From: Ardenticatenia bacterium
GTDB taxonomy: Bacteria > Chloroflexota > Anaerolineae > Aggregatilineales > Ch27
Assembly: GCA_026983935.1 (NCBI GenBank)
Contig: JALSTC010000776.1
Span: forward strand, 1-7,128
Direction: 5' to 3'
Length of the DNA: 7,128 nt
Shown: positions 5,798 through 7,128 of the stretch, piece after piece
Layout of the letters: each line of letters opens with the position of its first letter
Position numbering within the stretch: the first letter of the stretch is position 1
Position numbers and translations under genes: made by a program
Notes under the pieces: model-generated
Told to the model about the DNA's origin: nothing
Database searches by the model: none
What the model saw: the letters and a program-made list of their open reading frames with translations, nothing else

Positions 5798-6265
5798 ATG
5801 GTGATGAAGCTGGGCACACTGATCTACTGTTTGTGCCGGGATCGCGTGCTGCTGATGCGCCGGCGTAAAGAACCGAATCGGGGGCTGTGGGTTGCGCCGG
5901 GCGGAAAAGTGGAGCCGGGCGAATCGCCGTATGAATGCGCCCGCCGTGAGCTTCGCGAGGAAACCGGCCTTGAAGCCGCCAAGCTGCATTTTCGGGGCAT
6001 GACGACACTGGTCTCGCCGCTGCCAGAATGGCGGTGGCTGTTGTTTATTTATGCCGCCGAAATCTGCGATGGTGACGTTGTGTCGGATGATCGAGAAGGG
6101 TTGCTGCGCTGGTGGCCGCTGGCGCAGGTTTCAGAACTGGCTATCCCGCGAGCGGATGCTGTTTTCTTCTCCCATATCATGGACTTCAGCCAGCCGTTTC
6201 ACCAGGCTAAGTTTATCTATGACGCCGACCTGCAGCTTCAGGAAGTACAGGAATATCCAGTGTAG
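5798..6265 (+). CDS. Nudix hydrolase, MutT/MTH1-like
   Basis: This 155-residue protein carries an exact Nudix box, GX5EX7REUXEEXGU, from G36 to L58 (G36, E42, R50, E51, L52, E54, E55, G57, L58). This loop-helix-loop binds divalent metal and cleaves a nucleoside diphosphate linked to another moiety. The fold is otherwise standard, with the start MKLGTLIYCLC and the NRGLWVAPGGKVEPGESP lead-in. The lead-in and overall length are reminiscent of bacterial 8-oxo-dGTP diphosphatases (MutT/MutX/MTH1 type), so nucleotide-pool sanitation is the most likely role, but substrate specificity in this family is hard to predict. It starts 11 bases after the stop of the membrane protein gene; AGGCGG (5785-5790) lies seven bases before the ATG. 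A second ATG at 5804 would remove only two residues. It is the last gene of the parA operon, with no evident functional link to ParA. Confidence 0.9.
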   Translation: MVMKLGTLIYCLCRDRVLLMRRRKEPNRGLWVAPGGKVEPGESPYECARRELREETGLEAAKLHFRGMTTLVSPLPEWRWLLFIYAAEICDGDVVSDDREGLLRWWPLAQVSELAIPRADAVFFSHIMDFSQPFHQAKFIYDADLQLQEVQEYPV

Positions 6266-6286
6266 CAGGGCATAGTTGCCCTGCTA
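6263..6286. terminator. Perfect hairpin between the convergent Nudix and cupin genes
   Basis: TAGCAGGGC (6263-6271) pairs without mismatch with GCCCTGCTA (6278-6286) around a six-base loop (ATAGTT). The left arm contains the TAG stop of the Nudix gene. The stem lies between convergent genes, so it could mark the 3' end of both transcripts. No T run follows on either strand, so it is not a standard intrinsic terminator; it may act with Rho or protect mRNA 3' ends. Confidence 0.5.
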
Positions 6287-6296
6287 ATGCAGGCTT

Positions 6297-6662
6297 TCAA
6301 TCAAGGTAGATGCTGTTTTCAGGCGTCCATGATGGGACGCACACGGCCAGGAAATGCAGTGGAGTTGTCCCGTCGTTGAATATCTGATGCACCATTCCCG
6401 ATGTGATGGCGACGCTTTGCCCGGCGTGCAGCGTGTATGCCTCGCCGTCAAGGATCAGATGGGCTTTGCCGCTGAGAATAAAATAGCTTTCTTCCGCCTC
6501 AGGATGGTAGTGCTTGCGTGAGGCTTTGCCCGGTGGCAGCTCAATATGCGCCAGGCTGTGCTGTGTGCTGCCCCCCGCCGAGTTCCCCATGAGTTCGTAG
6601 ACGATCTCGCCGTGCTCACTGATGAACGGCGTGCAGTCGTCTTTATGCCGAATGTGAGGCAT
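6297..6662 (-). CDS. Single-domain cupin protein
   Basis: This 121-residue protein is a compact one-domain cupin (cupin_2 type), probably cytoplasmic. Counting from the chosen start, motif 1, G(X)5HXH(X)3-4E(X)6G, is seen as G45, H51, H53, E58 and G65. Motif 2, G(X)5PXG(X)2H(X)3N, is seen as G81, G89, H92 and N96, with Thr87 in place of the usual Pro. H51, H53, E58 and H92 would form the metal site. Such small cupins include isomerases, dioxygenases and sugar- or ligand-binding proteins, so the activity remains open. The frame also allows an ATG at 6683, but GAGGAG (6674-6669) lies six bases before the ATG at 6662 and nothing suitable precedes 6683. The gene converges on the Nudix gene, with 31 bases between their ends. 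Confidence 0.88.
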   Translation of the reverse strand: MPHIRHKDDCTPFISEHGEIVYELMGNSAGGSTQHSLAHIELPPGKASRKHYHPEAEESYFILSGKAHLILDGEAYTLHAGQSVAITSGMVHQIFNDGTTPLHFLAVCVPSWTPENSIYLD

Positions 6663-6668
6663 TGCTCT

Positions 6669-6674
6669 CTCCTC
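6669..6674 (-). promoter_or_regulatory. Ribosome binding site fixing the cupin start at 6662
   Basis: Read on the minus strand, GAGGAG lies six bases before the ATG at 6662. It falls inside the extra seven codons of the longer form that would begin at 6683, so the longer start is unlikely. Confidence 0.7.
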
Positions 6675-6703
6675 GAATGACATATGCTTTTTGCTTCGGG
6701 TAC

Positions 6704-6709
6704 ATTGTA
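6704..6709 (-). promoter_or_regulatory. Possible -10 box for the cupin gene
   Basis: The minus strand reads TACAAT here, which would start transcription near 6697 and give a leader of about 35 bases to the cupin ATG at 6662. I find no convincing -35 box 16-18 bases upstream. The rest of the 126-base gap between the two minus-strand genes (6663-6788) shows no terminator for the upstream gene. Confidence 0.3.
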
Positions 6710-6788
6710 ATCTGATAGAAGCGGATTCCCGCGAATTTTTCGCTCGTCGCCCGCCGCTTGCCGCTTTTTTCTGCCTCTTCTTTAGCTG

Positions 6789-7128
6789 TTACAGCCACCG
6801 CATAATAATCCTGTCTACTGTGCCGTCTTCAATGAGCCTGACCAGGGCTGCGTTGATCGCTTCCCATAATTGAGCATTCCCGACCTGAACAGCGGCTGCA
6901 TAAGGATCGTGCGTGACGTACTCCGGCGCGATGGCCAGCCCTTCATGTTCGCGCAGCCACAGCCGTGCAGAGATAGCATCCACCAGCGCGGCATCAGCCT
7001 CACCAGCAAGGACGGCAGCAAGTGCCTCGGACGCCACGTCAAATGGCATCACATTGAGCACGTGGAGCCGCCTTTGCCAGCGCCGGGCTTCAAGGTCGCC
7101 CTCTGTGCCGAATTCGACCGCCAGTGTT
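6789..7128 (-). CDS. C-terminal part of a type 2 periplasmic substrate-binding protein (SBP_bac_3-like)
   Basis: The frame is open from the right edge to a TAA at 6791-6789, about 112 residues; the GTG at 7061 is an internal valine and not the start. The visible part contains the pattern typical of the second lobe and closing hinge of extracellular solute-binding proteins family 3: SEALAAVLAGEADAALVDA, then a strand and PEYVTHDPYAAAVQVGNAQL, and a terminal helix AINAALVRLIEDGTVDRIIMRWL. Such proteins deliver amino acids or similar small molecules to ABC transporters outside the membrane. The signal peptide and first lobe lie beyond the window, and no permease or ATPase gene is seen here, so the ligand cannot be named. 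No hairpin with a T run follows its stop, so transcription may continue into the cupin gene. Confidence 0.82.
   Translation of the reverse strand, partial: TLAVEFGTEGDLEARRWQRRLHVLNVMPFDVASEALAAVLAGEADAALVDAISARLWLREHEGLAIAPEYVTHDPYAAAVQVGNAQLWEAINAALVRLIEDGTVDRIIMRWL

Noticed and set aside
6663..6683. Longer cupin start at 6683
   Set aside because: The strong GAGGAG site at 6674-6669 lies inside this extension and serves the ATG at 6662; nothing comparable precedes 6683.
6731..6743. Small inverted repeat GCGAA/TTCGC with a T run between minus-strand genes
   Set aside because: The stem has only five pairs with a three-base loop, and the T run is in the loop and not after the stem on the minus strand, so it does not fit a terminator of the substrate-binding protein gene.
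6691..6873. 60-codon plus-strand frame over the gap between cupin and substrate-binding protein genes
   Set aside because: It overlaps the substrate-binding gene antisense, has no ribosome binding site, and its residues show no family pattern.
7059..7064. CACGTG palindrome, core of a parS-like site
   Set aside because: The flanks do not match the TGTT and AACA arms of parS, and it lies within the substrate-binding protein gene.

Overview
The window is moderately GC-rich bacterial chromosomal DNA, densely coded, with no transposase, phage gene, CRISPR array, tRNA or rRNA that I can see. Several traits suggest the Chloroflexota, most likely an Anaerolineae-type lineage: a secreted SH3b-repeat protein, Asn-Gly linkers in an acidic membrane protein, and a membrane-protein tail of the kind found beside GT-C-like glycosyltransferases. 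This assignment is an inference from protein style, not from a marker gene.

Layout, left to right. Positions 2-469 hold the C-terminal end of a membrane protein that starts outside the window. Positions 634-2094 encode a secreted protein with two C-terminal SH3b repeats, preceded by an extended -10 promoter and closed by a strong intrinsic terminator (2128-2162). Positions 2204-2980 encode an alpha/beta hydrolase, followed at 3030-3461 by a small beta-rich protein resembling DUF4097. A new extended -10 promoter overlaps the end of that gene and starts a tight operon. The operon holds a small ParA-type ATPase (3518-4291), a 505-residue acidic membrane protein whose start lies inside parA (4269-5786), and a Nudix hydrolase (5798-6265). 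It ends in a perfect hairpin that includes the Nudix stop codon. On the minus strand are a single-domain cupin (6297-6662) and, running off the right edge, the C-terminal half of a periplasmic substrate-binding protein (6789-7128).

The most interesting unit is the ParA/membrane-protein pair. There is no ParB and no visible parS. The membrane protein carries near its N terminus (residues 16-26, LRGKGWEILYG) a short segment that resembles the GLGKG-x-x-A-L peptide with which ParB/Spo0J proteins bind and stimulate ParA. It continues with a roughly 240-residue acidic, apparently disordered region containing an (NG)5N linker, a charged helical segment, and four C-terminal membrane spans. The working hypothesis is a ParA system whose cargo or partner is an integral membrane protein instead of a chromosome or plasmid. 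The Nudix gene is probably a passenger housekeeping gene in the same transcript.
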